64,000 bases of DNA from Bolinopsis microptera (Eukaryota > Ctenophora > Tentaculata > Lobata > Bolinopsidae): contig NC_087079.1 of NCBI RefSeq assembly GCF_026151205.1, forward strand, positions 2,761,730 through 2,825,729, given 5' to 3'. A program made the translations under genes and the position numbers. Numbering within the stretch: the first letter of the stretch is position 1; every line of letters starts with the position of its first letter. The notes under the pieces are model-generated. The model was not told the origin of the DNA. It was given only the letters and a program-made list of their open reading frames with translations, and ran no database searches. Of the stretch, positions 34,951 through 46,622 are shown in pieces.

Positions 34951-36581
34951 CTACCATGATTTATACCAGAAACGCGGGAGAAAAAGGCACACATGTCCTG
35001 AAAATTTTGTGAACAGTGTGCTTATTGTGTCATCATAGATCAAAGGGTTGACAACAAAGTTAATGGGAAGAAAAATGATTGAAAAAAATCCGTAGTACCG
35101 AGTACGATGTTTCGTCAAATTGCCCGTAGTAGTGGAGACAGCACACAATGATGAAAGGCACCCAAGTAAAAAAGTCAGTTAATATGATCAGACCTATCTT
35201 TCTTTCCAAGCCATTGGATTTGTTTCTTTGTATTAACCTCGAAGCATAATTTGAAGAGAAATAAATGGCAATGTATGAGACAGACATGACGAGACAAAGA
35301 CTAAAGTTAACTGAGAGCATTGACATTTGACAAGGAGAATAATCGCTGAGGGTCCAAATCCGTTACAAAGTACTTGAAAACACAAACACCAGAATTGCCG
35401 TAAAAGTTTTGATTTGACCCTGAAATCCCACCGTGATCGTTAGTGAACATATCGGCAACAATATTTCTGATAACATGCCAAGAAACAAAAGAATCTCGGA
35501 GCCGTCCGTTGTATTTTTCTAAAATATTGATGTGTTCTTGTAAGGATGGTGCACCTATGAACAAGGTTATGTTAAGATTTTAGTATATGCCGTTCAGGAA
35601 GTAATCCTCATAATGGAGAATTGGAATTAAAACGACCGCTAAAACGCAGCAACAAAGGAACAAGAGAAAAATTGCGGTAAAGCATACAAACGAGCTGGAG
35701 AGTTCTCTTGAGGAAAAAAGATGTCTGATGCTATAAATCCTGTAAACACTAAGACATGACATGGAGGAGATGGAGAGAAGAGATCCAGTGGTGCTGAGGA
35801 CGCCCGGAGCAGTGCAGTACCAACTATTCAGCCACTCAAACCTCAATCTGCAGAAGATCAGGCTAATACTTGGTACTCCGTAAACGTTTTCATCAACTGC
35901 TTTGTAGGTTTTAACAGCACATTCTCCCTGCATTCCAGGAAGGCACTGGTAAGACAAAATATACCTTGATGGAGTTCTTGTATCATCAATCGCTTTTGTT
36001 AACAGACTTACCATTCCCCGAGAGTCTCTGCAGATGGAATTTTCACCTGGGCACTCTTCTATGTAGTCGAGGAGATTCTGAATTTGAATTTGCACTCTCC
36101 GTGCAAGTTTCTGTTTTCTCGATACATCTAAAGCCTGACTTAGTGACTTATCACTTCCACAAACATTCCACTGGCTGGTATCCTCATCTATTCCATCAAC
36201 ACAGTCAACCTCGCCGTCACAGAAACACGCTTTTGGGATGTTTTTAAAGGAACCGGGAGCAAAACTCACCTTTCTAGCACACTTTTTAAATGTCATGTCC
36301 TCGCAAATGTGAGTTATTTCGTCCCCCTGAAACTCACAATCGTCAACACCATCACAGAGTTGGTGTTTGTGGAGGTAACAGTCATGTTCCGCCAGCAAAC
36401 ATCTCTCATCAAACTTGTCGTCACAAATACCATAACCCTTACAGAGATCATATTGAGAGACAGTAGTTGTGTGGCCACCAACTTGACACGTAAGAGCAAT
36501 ATCAAAGCAGTTCAGCTGGTCTCGTCCGTCGTCGCAAACTTTGTAGTCAAGTAAGGCTTCCCCAACGGTTGGATGGCACAT
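34951..36581 (-). pseudogene. LDLa GPCR pseudogene, paralogue of the 19.8-kb receptor
   Basis: The first frame (36581-35580) has several LDLa-like repeats (CDGVDDC, CDGEVDCVDGIDED), TM3 (FEWLNSWYCTAPGVLSTTG) and TM4, then an in-frame TAA at 35580-35582. Homology continues in the same frame (FIGAP..., FYGNSGVCVFKYF; 35564-35307). TM5 and TM6 follow in a shifted frame (35326-35060), and TM7 with NPLIYDD in another (35148-34951). TM1-TM2 are missing compared with the intact receptor. One stop, two frameshifts and a deletion show it is dead. It is the same receptor class as the intact gene, on the opposite strand. Confidence 0.88.
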
Positions 36582-36846
36582 CTGGTTTGGTTTTATATAC
36601 CTAGTTCCATCATTTTCCCCACTCTGTCTGCATCATCTTCCTCTTTTTTGGACTATTGAATCCTTTTGTGTTTTGTATTGATAATGATTAATATAGTAAA
36701 TTTTAATTTTTTTTTTTTTTTCTTTTTTCTTTTTACTGTCAGCCAATATTATTTAATAATGTCTCTAACACTAATGCACCGCAAAGCAGCTGCAATATGA
36801 CAGTTCTAAGTTGAGTCCACATCAGAATATTACACATCATACTGCT

Positions 36847-38173
36847 TCATATGACTGAATTTACTCTTCTCGATTGTAGTGACGTTCTGACAAAACCCTT
36901 GAATGAGCTGCTGATCAGAAGGAATGAGACAGCATCAAATGAGGACTGTACAAGTGGCAGTCCACAAGCTTTGGTAAACTCAACAAAGTCCCAAAAGGAA
37001 CTCACATTTTTTGTGCTGAATGTTTTCAAATAAATAGAGTAACTAACATTTATTACCAAAATCAAAACATTGAAAACGTTCATAGCAACAATAGCTTGAA
37101 TACTTTTGTCAATGTTTCTACTGGACACTTCTGATGATGCAGTATCCGAATTTTTGAGATGAATTATCGTAAGTGTGCTGAATAGGCCTCCAAATAGCAA
37201 AAGTAAACAGTTTAGAGAAATAGTAATCATCGGCAATGTTCTTGCTACCGGTATATTTGCTGTTGAAACACCATCGAAAATCCTATAGTAAGCGACTGGC
37301 TTCCATTGAACCTCAATTATTCTGGAACATATCTTTAATAGTCCCACGATAAAGAAAAAAGCACAAACAACCCTGTCACAGAAGAAACTGCAAGTGTTGT
37401 AAAATGATCATGAATAAGGACTCCATCACATCAAATGGCAAAAAGATCAAATCAGCCCCTGGTTGTTGCAAGACCTATAACATCATCTATCTTGTACAGT
37501 GTTCGATTTGTAAGAAAAACTATGTGGGTAGGACTATTAATAGCTTGCATAAAAGGATGGACGGACACAGGTCCAAATTTTATGAAATCGTTGATGGTAG
37601 AGCATTTGATATTACTAGTGATGAGTATAGCCTAGGAGTTCACTTGATTGACCACGGTTTAGGAGTACATACAGATTTTAATGAAACTTTTAGAACTTTT
37701 ATTTTAGAGAATTGCAGTCCCAGTACACTTGAAGTAAAAGAAAATAACTACATACATTTGCTTAATTCTCTTAGACCTTTTGGCCTTAATACTGTCAATC
37801 CCTTTGGATTACCTATATTCCATAAACCTTAATATGATCTTTTTACCTTTTTCGGATTCTTAATTTTGTAACGGTTTGAGTTTCACTAACCTTTTAACAT
37901 TTTTTAGGTTCAATGTCACTGGAGATGACTACAATCGAAATATATTTGGCAAGAATCTGAATGTTTTCAGTGTTGAAAGTTTAGTTTCTTAAATCCTGGA
38001 GTAGTCATTCGTGTCCCTGATATTTGGGTTAATTCTAACTCTCCTGCACAAACAACATTTTTTCTACTAGCAGAAACGATAGGGTCTTTGATATGGATGT
38101 AGCGTAAAACACAAAGTAAAATCAACAAATCGATTTCCAAATCGTATGCAATCAAGAAGGCACTGTTAGCATA
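36847..38173 (-). pseudogene. GPCR gene (TM3-TM7 region) split by a Penelope-like element
   Basis: Segment 38173-38046 encodes a TM3-like stretch ending VLRYIHIKDPI (DRY-region-like) and then SRKNVV. Segment 37371-36847 encodes TM4 (FFFIVGLLKICS), TM5 (LPMITISLNCLLLLFGG), TM6 and TM7 (PLVQSSFDAVSFLLISSSFKG). The insert 37372-38045 separates them and is flanked by the 11-bp duplication GCACAAACAAC (37361-37371 and 38046-38056). Removing the insert and one duplication joins the two halves in frame at the start of TM4. The 5' exon(s) with TM1-TM2 were not found; an acceptor ACAG near 38163 may start this exon. The rhodopsin-class subfamily cannot be told. Confidence 0.8.
37372..38045 (+). mobile_element. 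5'-truncated Penelope-like element with GIY-YIG domain
   Basis: The reading frame runs from the insert start to 37832. It opens in the PLE linker Cys cluster (PCHRRNCKCC), then has the GIY-YIG endonuclease core (NIIYLVQCSICKKNYVGRT) and the PLE C-terminal signature RPFGLNTVNPFGLP. The RT part is absent, as expected of 5' truncation during target-primed insertion. Target duplication GCACAAACAAC on both sides. Inserted antisense to the GPCR. Confidence 0.93.
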
Positions 38174-38775
38174 TTAGTGCTTTTCATTCAAAGAAGTAAA
38201 ACCGAATCTTTTATGTCATGTTTCCAGGGTTTGGACTGGAATTGCCAGCTTAAAGAACTTCCATCGCATTACATTACATAATTTTCTGAAACATATGCTA
38301 CATTTACAATAAATTATGCAATATCACAACAGAATAAAACAAATATTTCAGAATAAAACAAATATTATATTCAAATCTCTTTATTCAACAATATTAAATC
38401 ATTATAGAACCTAATTTGTGGCTTGATCGTTATGTTAGGGCTATTCTGTTAGCTGATGCTGACAGGCACTGCATGGGGCAGAGACTTAGGACCATTACGC
38501 TGGAGGCTTACAATGACCCTTTTTGAACCCCATGGCAGTGCTAGTTTTATTATGGTACAAATTGTAAATCGAAGTTATGAAAACGATCAAGTCACTCCTG
38601 TTTTACACTATCAACAGCTACTTAAAACAACCTAGATTGTACAACTCACTTTGAAGATTAAACTGTTAAGTGATGAGTGATTGGGCTCATTAAACATTTT
38701 AGTAGCGGAGACATGCGGATCAGCTTCTTGAGGTTCTAATAGTTCATTCAGACAAGAAGTTTTATTTTTTCAAAT
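38174..38775. other. Spacer between GPCR pseudogene and LINE
   Basis: Probably includes the LINE 3' UTR at its right end; an 18-bp direct repeat CAGAATAAAACAAATATT occurs near 38335-38370. No gene. Confidence 0.4.
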
Positions 38776-40569
38776 TTAGTCGTTCAAGCTGCCTGAGTTC
38801 AGAAAGTTTGCCAAAGGGGCCCAGGTATTCTTGTCACCTTTACCCTGAGACGAGAGAATGACTTTTTTTACCTTTGATTTGAATACACCATGAGTGATTT
38901 CAAGGTCGTTCAGTGCCAACATCTGACGGAATGAATTCCAAAGGCAACTAGATTTGTAAACGAAACTGTTTGAGGGCATGGTTGTTATAAGAAGAGTTTC
39001 TTTGCCGGGTCTTTTAGACAAACAGAAAAGTTCAAATAGTGCAATTGGTGTTCGATATTTAAAGACTTTAAAAAGTTCATTGCAGCAGTGATACGTGTAT
39101 AAATTATGCAATGTCATGAGTGATTGACGGGCAAAAATTGGCTTGGTGTGCTCTCTCTCAAAGAATTTGCTAGTAAGTTTCTGTTCACTGATAGGTCTAG
39201 TCCTAGCACATGTCATAAATTTATCAAGGTATGCTTTTTTGTCACCAAACATGATACGAACACACTTTTTCTGGGCTACAAATAGTGGTTGAAGTTTATT
39301 ATTACTTGCACCTCCCCAAACGGTAATGCCATAAGATAGGTGACTTTCAAAAAGTGTGTGGTACAGGTCCTTATGGATAGATGATGGAATTTTATCCTTA
39401 ATCATGTATAGCCTCCCAGAACAGGACGAGAGTTTTCTAACTAGTTTGTCTCTATAGGGATTGAAAGTTAGGCCTTCGTCGACAATTACTCCCAGGAATT
39501 TCGTTTCCTGCACCTTTGAGAGAGGTAGGCCGTTGAGGTAAAGTCTATTTTCAATTAATAAAGATTGATCATCAAGTTTTCTTTTAGCTGTATTGAATTC
39601 TATGTAGCAACTTTTCTTGGCGTTAACATGTAATTTATTAGCCAATGTGTACTCGTGGACTGATCGTAGGACCCTATTTGCATTATTGTAGGCCTCTGCT
39701 CTAGTTTTGGCAACTACAAATATGTTTGTATCATCAGCAAATAGGACATAGCTAGTGTTATCGAGTTGAGAGTTAGTTAAGTCATTTATGTATATTAAAA
39801 ACAGGAGAGGCCCAAGGCAGCTCCCCTGTGGAACGCCATAGAGAACAGGAAGTCTGTCTGATACTTCGCCCAGGACGGACACACACTGCTCTCTGTCCGA
39901 CAAGTAACTTTCCAGTAACTTAAGTGGCACTCCTCTAATCCCATATATTTCAAGTTTCTCAAGCAAAATTGTGTGGTCTATTGTGTCAAAGGCCTTGCTT
40001 AGATCAATAAAAATTCCTAGAACATGAAGACCTTGCTTTAGGGCCTTTTGGATGTGAAAAACTGAGTAGTTAAGTGCATGTGATGTTGAGTGACTCTTTC
40101 GGAATCCGAATTGACTGTCGTGAAGGATTCCTTGACTAACCAAGAAGCTGTAAAGACGTTTGTATATTATCTTTTCAAAAATTTTACCAAAAATTGGAAG
40201 TGTGGAAACAGGCCTGTAGTTCTCAATCAGTTCTTCGTTATCTTTTTTGTATATTGGGGTTATTTTGCCAAGCTTCAGAACTGACGGAAATATCCCTTGA
40301 GATATTAGGCGATTAAATTGAACAACAAGAGTTGGGCTAAGAATACCCGATAGTTTTTTGATTACTCTTATGGGAAAGTCGCTAGCTTTCCCACTCTTCA
40401 AGTTGGCTATAATCTCCGAAATTTCATCTTCACTACAGTCATGGAAGTAAATTGAATCGAGAGTTTTTGGTGGCATGAATTCGAGGAAAGAGGGAAGAGG
40501 TTCTAAAAGAAGGCCATTATGAGTATTTTCATTCATTTTTGAGGCAATAGAGGCAAAGTACTCATTAAA
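38776..40569 (-). mobile_element. 5'-truncated non-LTR retrotransposon (LINE) with reverse transcriptase
   Basis: An open frame of at least 586 codons carries RT motifs in order: YRPVSTLPIFGKIFEK (~107-122), FIDLSKAFDTIDH (~176-188), PQGSCLGPLLF (~236-246) and the catalytic FADD (266-269), followed by LINE C-terminal sequence. Upstream, FNEYFASIASKM is in frame to 40569, where homology stops at an A-rich stretch, so the endonuclease domain is missing. Jockey/CR1/L2-like superclade by motif style; exact clade not decided. The frame is intact, which suggests a young copy. Confidence 0.92.
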
Positions 40570-40910
40570 AAAAAAAACAACATTACAATCAACAAAATAA
40601 ATTTAATCACAGAATCTCAAACACAAATAATCGTAAATTAAACACAAAAAACAAATTAAACAAGCAATAAATGAATATACAAATGCGCATCTTTTGACAA
40701 CTTACTCCTTCATAAAATAAATTTTTGACAAAAATTTTTTTAGACTTCATAAAATAAATTTTCGACAAAAATTTTTTTAGACGGTAATATAATTGTTACT
40801 AATTTATAAGTCACAAATAATAAATCAATACAAATTAATCACAAATACTAGAATAATTAATAGATATTAGGTAACTTATATAACTGAAAAACGATATATG
40901 TCGATACAAA
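40570..40910. other. AT-rich spacer with a short tandem duplication
   Basis: A ~37-bp unit (CTTCATAAAATAAATTTT...ACAAAAATTTTTTTAGAC) occurs twice, ~40709-40781. No gene. Confidence 0.6.
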
Positions 40911-41990
40911 TTACAAAATAATATTAGGTGATTGAAACATTTCAATAAATTCATCATAAATATCACTACCATATTTACCCCAAATATTTAATCTTGATTT
41001 ATAAAACTTGACAAACTTGTTGCGCAATGCAGCTAACTTAAATCCTTGTGCAACCAATTTACCTAAAAGTTCGGTAACACAATTTTTAAAACCCTTAAGT
41101 GTCGAATTAATTCTGGCTAATCGTACTAATTGAGAAATAAATATTCCATAAGACAAATTATTTGGAACGTTTCCATCCAAAAACGGATAAGATATAACTT
41201 TAAAATTATAATCTTTTCTTTTATCATATAATGTCACTCTAGACTTCCCTTGATAAATACTAATGTTTAAGTCTAGATAGCAACATTTACGAGCCGAAAT
41301 ATTAGTATTATTTACTATCATTTCCTTAGGATAAATATCTTCTAATACATTCTGTAATAAATTGAAATCATTAAAAACTATCAAATCATCTTGATAACGA
41401 AATGTGTCTTTTAATCTTTTTAAATTTTCTGTATCCCCTTTTTCTATCAAAAGTTTAATATATTTATATTCGTAAACATGTAAATAAACATTAGCTATTT
41501 GTGGTGCTGCATTGGTACCCATTGGTATTCCAATAACTTGTCTATAAATTTGACCCTGATAAGTAACATAAGAATTATCAATCAAATAATTAAGACATTC
41601 CAAAAGTGTATCTTTAGAAAACTGAACTTTATTTTTACTAACATTGTCAGAGAAATAGGCCTTCTTAGTATAAAGATTAGGAATAATATAAGACTTATCT
41701 TTAAAATCAAATACTCTTTCTACAAACATACGAAGATTATCCTTCAATTGAATATGAGGAATAGATGTATATAAAGTTGAAAAATCATATGTACTGACAG
41801 ACTTTAAACCCTTCTGGGTATTATCATTACTAAGAAAATCTAAGATAGGTTCATTATTATCAATAACAAAATAATCATTTCTAACGTGAAATTTATTATC
41901 ATATATAGATTTATTTTTAGCTGAGTGAAGCATAGATTTAATACAAATGCTAAGATAGACTGATATGATATCCAAGATATGGAACTTAGA
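40911..41990 (-). mobile_element. Reverse transcriptase fragment, Penelope-like type without GIY-YIG
   Basis: A 354-codon frame holds TYDFSTLYTSIPH (motif A, D64), GIPMGTNAAPQIANVYL (motif B, ~149-165) and FRYQDDLIVF (catalytic YQDD, 194-197). These motifs match PLE-type RTs and differ from the LINE at 38.8 kb. In frame the sequence extends to ~41990, then meets a stop, so it is 5'-truncated. No GIY-YIG follows the stop at 40911, suggesting an endonuclease-lacking PLE or a 3'-incomplete copy. It lies directly downstream of a small membrane-protein gene on the same strand. Confidence 0.8.
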
Positions 41991-42090
41991 TTTTCATCTA
42001 CGTAGTAGCTTGTCTCATTGATTGACGATAGAAGTTTAGGAACCAGAGCAATCGGCGAGTAGATACTTTTTAATAAATCGATTGAGCTTA

Positions 42091-42769
42091 TCAGTAGGAA
42101 CAAGATTGTTGGCAGGGATTTCTTCTGTGTTGAATGATAATAATAGGATACAGCGTTATTCCAATAATGAGACAACAGATAAACAGTGCTGCGAAGAAGT
42201 AGTTGAAGAATACATCCCAATCATTTCCAGCTCTAAAAAAAAGAATTTCACTATCATTGTTCCTGACTGTAACGTTTCCAAAAATTGCCATCACTATAAT
42301 TAAAACCAAATATTTAATTGTATTATAGGGATTATAGGTGTCTTATAAAAATATGAGGATCAATAAATGCAATATGAAAGGTGAAGGGATCTAAAATATA
42401 GTCCTGTATATTAGCTTCATCATGACAAAATCTCTTAAAACGTTGACCGTCTCTGTTACAGATTTAAAACGGGTGTACCCAACGCATTTCTGTGCCCCAG
42501 CTTTTGCAAAGAATTCCAGTGGTATGGTTGCAGCTCAGTATGTATGTTGAAATTTTGAGTCGCAAATGATAATATCCTTTTCAGAACGCAAAATTAATTT
42601 TGTAATGTTCATCAGGTTACTCACCAGATATATCTGTAGTGCAAGTAGGACTTTTATAGTCATTGTTTCCAAAAGTACAAATTCTGCTGTCCAGAGATGA
42701 TGTGGTATAAATCAGAGTCAATAAAACAATAGCAAACATCACGATGATCCGCGTAAATGAATTTTGCAT
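42091..42769 (-). CDS. Small single-pass membrane protein, two exons, ~115 aa
   Basis: Exon 1, 42769-42625, encodes a signal-peptide-like start (MQNSFTRIIVMFAIVLLTLI) and a short Cys-containing ectodomain, ending at GTGAGT in phase 1. Exon 2, 42293-42091, begins after TTAATTATAG, reads GNVTVRNNDSEILFFRAG, then a strong TM segment (FFAALFICCLIIGITLYPIIII) and a short basic, Cys-rich tail. Phases agree. No domain recognised. Middle exons in the 331-nt intron are possible, in which case this is the end of a larger receptor. Not clearly broken. Confidence 0.45.
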
Positions 42770-44623
42770 GGAGAGAGCGAGGTTTTTGGTTTTTTTCCAG
42801 TGATAAAAGAACAGCAACACAAACTACCTCTCGCGAAACCAGCTGGTACATATCCTGCCAACTGAAGCTCTAAATACTTCGTAATAGCCTATAAAGTTAT
42901 GAACGACCTATACATTATACAATTAGCTTCATTTTGGCTCTATTATCAACAATTACGGCAAAAACCACAAAGGTTATCAAATTGTAGGAGAATGAACCAA
43001 GATGCAACATTTTGAAGATGTAATAGAATAATTGACAATTGTATCACAGGTGTTTTTATAAAGGAGAAATTTGACAAATCCTTCTAGTACTTTTACTGTT
43101 GAACTTTGTTTCTAACAATTAACACTGATCGCGTCTGATCGAGGTCTGATCGAATAATTTTCAAGACTTGATGTCAATTTATTATCGGAGAAAAAGACGA
43201 TTTATGAAGGAGCAACCTTACATAATTAACACTTCTATAATGAGGTCTGATCGTCATCTTCTTACAGCTTTCGATGTTTGCGTGAAGGTAAAATGGTGAC
43301 ATCTTCTGGATCAGGCAGAGGTCGAGTGCTATCGGGATTACTTCTGTAGTAGTTGTACAGCAATACTAAGGTAATGGGACTACTGCAGACCATTTACCGG
43401 CCAAACCTTGTTAACAAAGCCGCAGTCAAGGTTCGGTGAACGGTAGTTAAAAGCGCTCAAGGGACATAAGTCAAAGTGGTAGAACAACATCATGTAGTGG
43501 ACATTTTGAGAAATGAGTAATAGGTAAAATCCTACGATTCTGTAAAAATGATTTTTTTTTAAACTGATACTTTTTGAGTTATAGGCATTTTAAGCCTTAA
43601 ATCTGTCATTTTTGGCCCTTTTTAACATGAATTTTACTAAGTCCTTTGAGACCAGATTTTATACCTTAAAACTCAAATTTGAGAGAAATCATGTTTTAAA
43701 AAGTTGGATATGATCATCAGCTACACTCACAAGAATTTTTGAAGCGATATCTTATGACCTGGGTGATTGATAAAATGTACAACTTCAATAGTAGGCAAAA
43801 ATTTCAATTTGCTTCTCTCGACCTTGTTCGGTCTGTATAACTTTGTCATTTATTATTCAATTGTATAATCCTTTGGAGGGTTTCTTGTACGGATAGTAAG
43901 TAATGTTCAGCAAAACAATTAATCGTTAATTGTTTTACAAAACCAGACGACCAAGAATAACCTTAGCTTGTTGAACTAAAAATCAGTCTAAACAATTAAT
44001 GAGAAAATGCAGGTTCCTATTATCAGAGACTAACCTCCTAACTTCCTAACCACTTTGGGGCGTGTTGTTCTTTGGTTATAATCCGAGCTAAACTCAATTA
44101 CTAGCGAATCAGAGGATTTTAATGATTTTGTGTCAATACAGACATGTACCACACGTTTAAAACCTCAAAATATCGTGTCTAATTTTCATGAACCCCAACT
44201 TTATTGCGATTAATACAATTATGATGATTTGTGCTCATGTTAAACATGAAGCGAAATTTTAAAAACATATGTATTTATATATATATTATATAACCGAGGG
44301 GTTCCGTTCAGGCCCTTCACACTTTGTTTCTGTCTGGTTCTAATGTACCGTCACAATAGTGACTTTAATATATCTTACTGAGTTATGAGCCTTGAGCTCC
44401 GTTCTCCGTTACTAAGGACAAGCTGACTAACAATTTAACCATTGCCTTGCTATGTGGACCTTATGAAGTGGGCTGAGAGGCCTTGTGGTTTCTCGCCACC
44501 TATCAGGAACCAAGGACAAGATCAGGCCTCACCCGCAGAACAACAGAGTATAGCCATCCTGATGAGTATACGTGATGGTATTGTGCTTTATGATTATGAA
44601 GGAAGCTTGTGACGTGATGACAT
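42770..44623. other. 1.85 kb without a supported gene
   Basis: AT-rich, no long ORF, no repeat seen. Confidence 0.4.
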
Positions 44624-44803
44624 TTTTAAAAGTAGCAAAATCAATACCATTAGCAGATTAATGATATAGACCCACATTCCTTGAGCCATCGGCTGCAAAC
44701 CATTACATACAGCCTTTAAAAGTAGCAAAATCAATACCATTAGCAGATTAATGATCTAAACCCACATTCCTTGAGCCATTGGCTGCAAACCATCACATAC
44801 AGC
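44624..44803. repeat. 90-bp tandem duplication
   Basis: Two adjacent copies (start ~44624 and ~44714) share TAAAAGTAGCAAAATCAATA through CTGCAAACCAT(T/C)ACATACAGC with four or five differences. A 26-bp direct repeat around CAGTTAACAGC follows at 44850-44890. Confidence 0.88.
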
Positions 44804-45059
44804 TTCTTCTACCGTGCTATTTTGTTAAGAAAAGCTGTACCTAGTTAACAGCCTCAAATGCTGGGACCCAGTTAACAGCTGCAAATGCTGACAATTTTAA
44901 ATTTCCCTGACTTTCTGTCACATTGAAAACAAATACATTATTGTTAGGTATTTTCAGTTTAAAGGTCTTATTCAGAATTCTGCTTCGAATTTCATAACGA
45001 TCCCATGAAAGAGTAAATGATACTAACCGTGTGTCCGTCACAAAGTACTTACTTTGATA

Positions 45060-45420
45060 CTTTGATGAGGTTTAGCAAGAATATCAGGGCCATCGTACAT
45101 CACGTACACCGCCTGACTGGAAGTTCCAGTCTATATAGGAGAGTTGTTGGATTGTCAGGAACTTTGTCGTTGAATATTCTTAGAGCTGACTTGAACAGTG
45201 AAAGATCTTCGATAGTGTTACTGTTAGCTGATTTTGACAGTAGGTTCCAAAATTTTGCAGCTTTGACAGAAAAAGAGTTCTCATACATGGTTTATAAGTA
45301 GGAAGGGCAGTTCCTAGCAAGTGGAGGTACTGATCATGCTTTGGTTCTTAGGCGATCATTTAGATAGCACTTGACACATGCTGCAACTTCTTTTGATCGC
45401 GCGCGGCTGCCGGCCGGCCG
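45060..45420 (-). mobile_element. Decayed LINE 3' fragment
   Basis: The minus-strand frame 45288-45100 (YENSFSVKAAKFWNLLSKSA...LFKSALRIFNDKVP) matches the typical C-terminal tail of non-LTR RT proteins, in which an F/W-N-S/L-L-P motif is followed by FKS-K-L. The preceding ~100 bp shows related sequence in broken frames. Too short to classify. Confidence 0.5.
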
Positions 45421-46622
45421 GCATACAACGTGTGACAAAATGGTACTTCATTTCTATGTCAGTTGAGATTTTGCCATTGAGGATTTTCCAGGCATTTATT
45501 TACATTTATAATGGTATATCTCTTTCGTCTTCTTTATAGGGATGGGATGTTGAGGAGTGTTAGCCCCTCCCGTTAGTTTTAGTTTTGGCAGCCTGATATC
45601 CTGCGAGTGAAGAATCTTTGAACTGCAGTTCCAGTGTTTGGATTTCCTGTACTTGATGATTAAGAAAATGTTTTAAAATCGATGATTTTTGCTCTTAGAA
45701 CTATCCTAATGACTATGCTGGACCTTTTATAAATCCCCGTACGTGACTCGCTTTGGTCTTTATTCCATTTCTGTTAAATTCGCTACCACCTGCTGGGGTG
45801 ATAAGCAGCTTTTTACGAATGCGACGAAGGATCGAGAGGAATAATAACATTAAATTTGAATTTTAGAGCAGACCAACTCTATCCTGATTCAAGTTACAAA
45901 GGAAATTAGAAAGCCCGACATATGGACTGTACCATTTAATAGTTAAATCATCACAAGCACCTGCACACTATGAGATTAACCTTGCATCAGTTTTAGATGC
46001 ACGCTTTATTGGTGCTAGCAAGGAATATTTCTTGCGAGCTTTTCTATTCTCTCTATCCAACCCCAATAAATTGTCAGGGTAAGGAACATAATTTATATTT
46101 ATAAAATATGTTCTAGTAAACCGCTGCAGTAGGTCCTTTGACGTTTTCAGTGCAGATTTATAATACAGTTAGTTAAAATTCATCAAAAACAAGATAAGAC
46201 GAATTATTGTGAATTAGTTACGAAAATTATCACCGACAAACAGGAGTAAATTTGATTTAGACGTCATTTGCGAGAATGCATTTTGATTTTCATCCGTTTT
46301 CACTCGAGAGCTTGCTATTACTATTAGGTTTTTAGTTTAGACGAAAGTGTATATCAGGAGCTAATGTGAACGAAAGCCATGTCAGCTGAGTTCAAATCCT
46401 TCTTTAATGTGCGTTTATAAACGTTGGATAATGTTCAGTTTTATGAGTGCTGTTACTGTTATTTAATGTTGGTTCCTGTAATTGACCTGTTCTTATCATA
46501 CTGATTACTGATACTCTTCGTACCTCAGTACCTTTAGTAATACCTACACTCAGGATCCACACCACCTGACTTATGTACTTGTGAACGTTGTATGTTAAAA
46601 ACTAAAGCTATTCTGTTGCAGG
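45421..46622. other. Intergenic upstream of the F5/8C-like gene
   Basis: Begins with a GC-rich GCCGGCCGGCCGGC motif near 45408. No other feature. The last bases before the next gene are a splice acceptor, TATTCTGTTGCAG. Confidence 0.4.

Noticed and set aside
37404-37832. GIY-YIG ORF as a host or homing endonuclease gene
   Set aside because: Linker Cys cluster, C-terminal signature and flanking 11-bp duplication show a truncated PLE.
40911-41975. RT as a group II intron or telomerase gene
   Set aside because: Motifs DFSTLYTSIPH, GIPMGTNAAP and YQDD fit Penelope-like RTs; no maturase or TERT-specific motifs.
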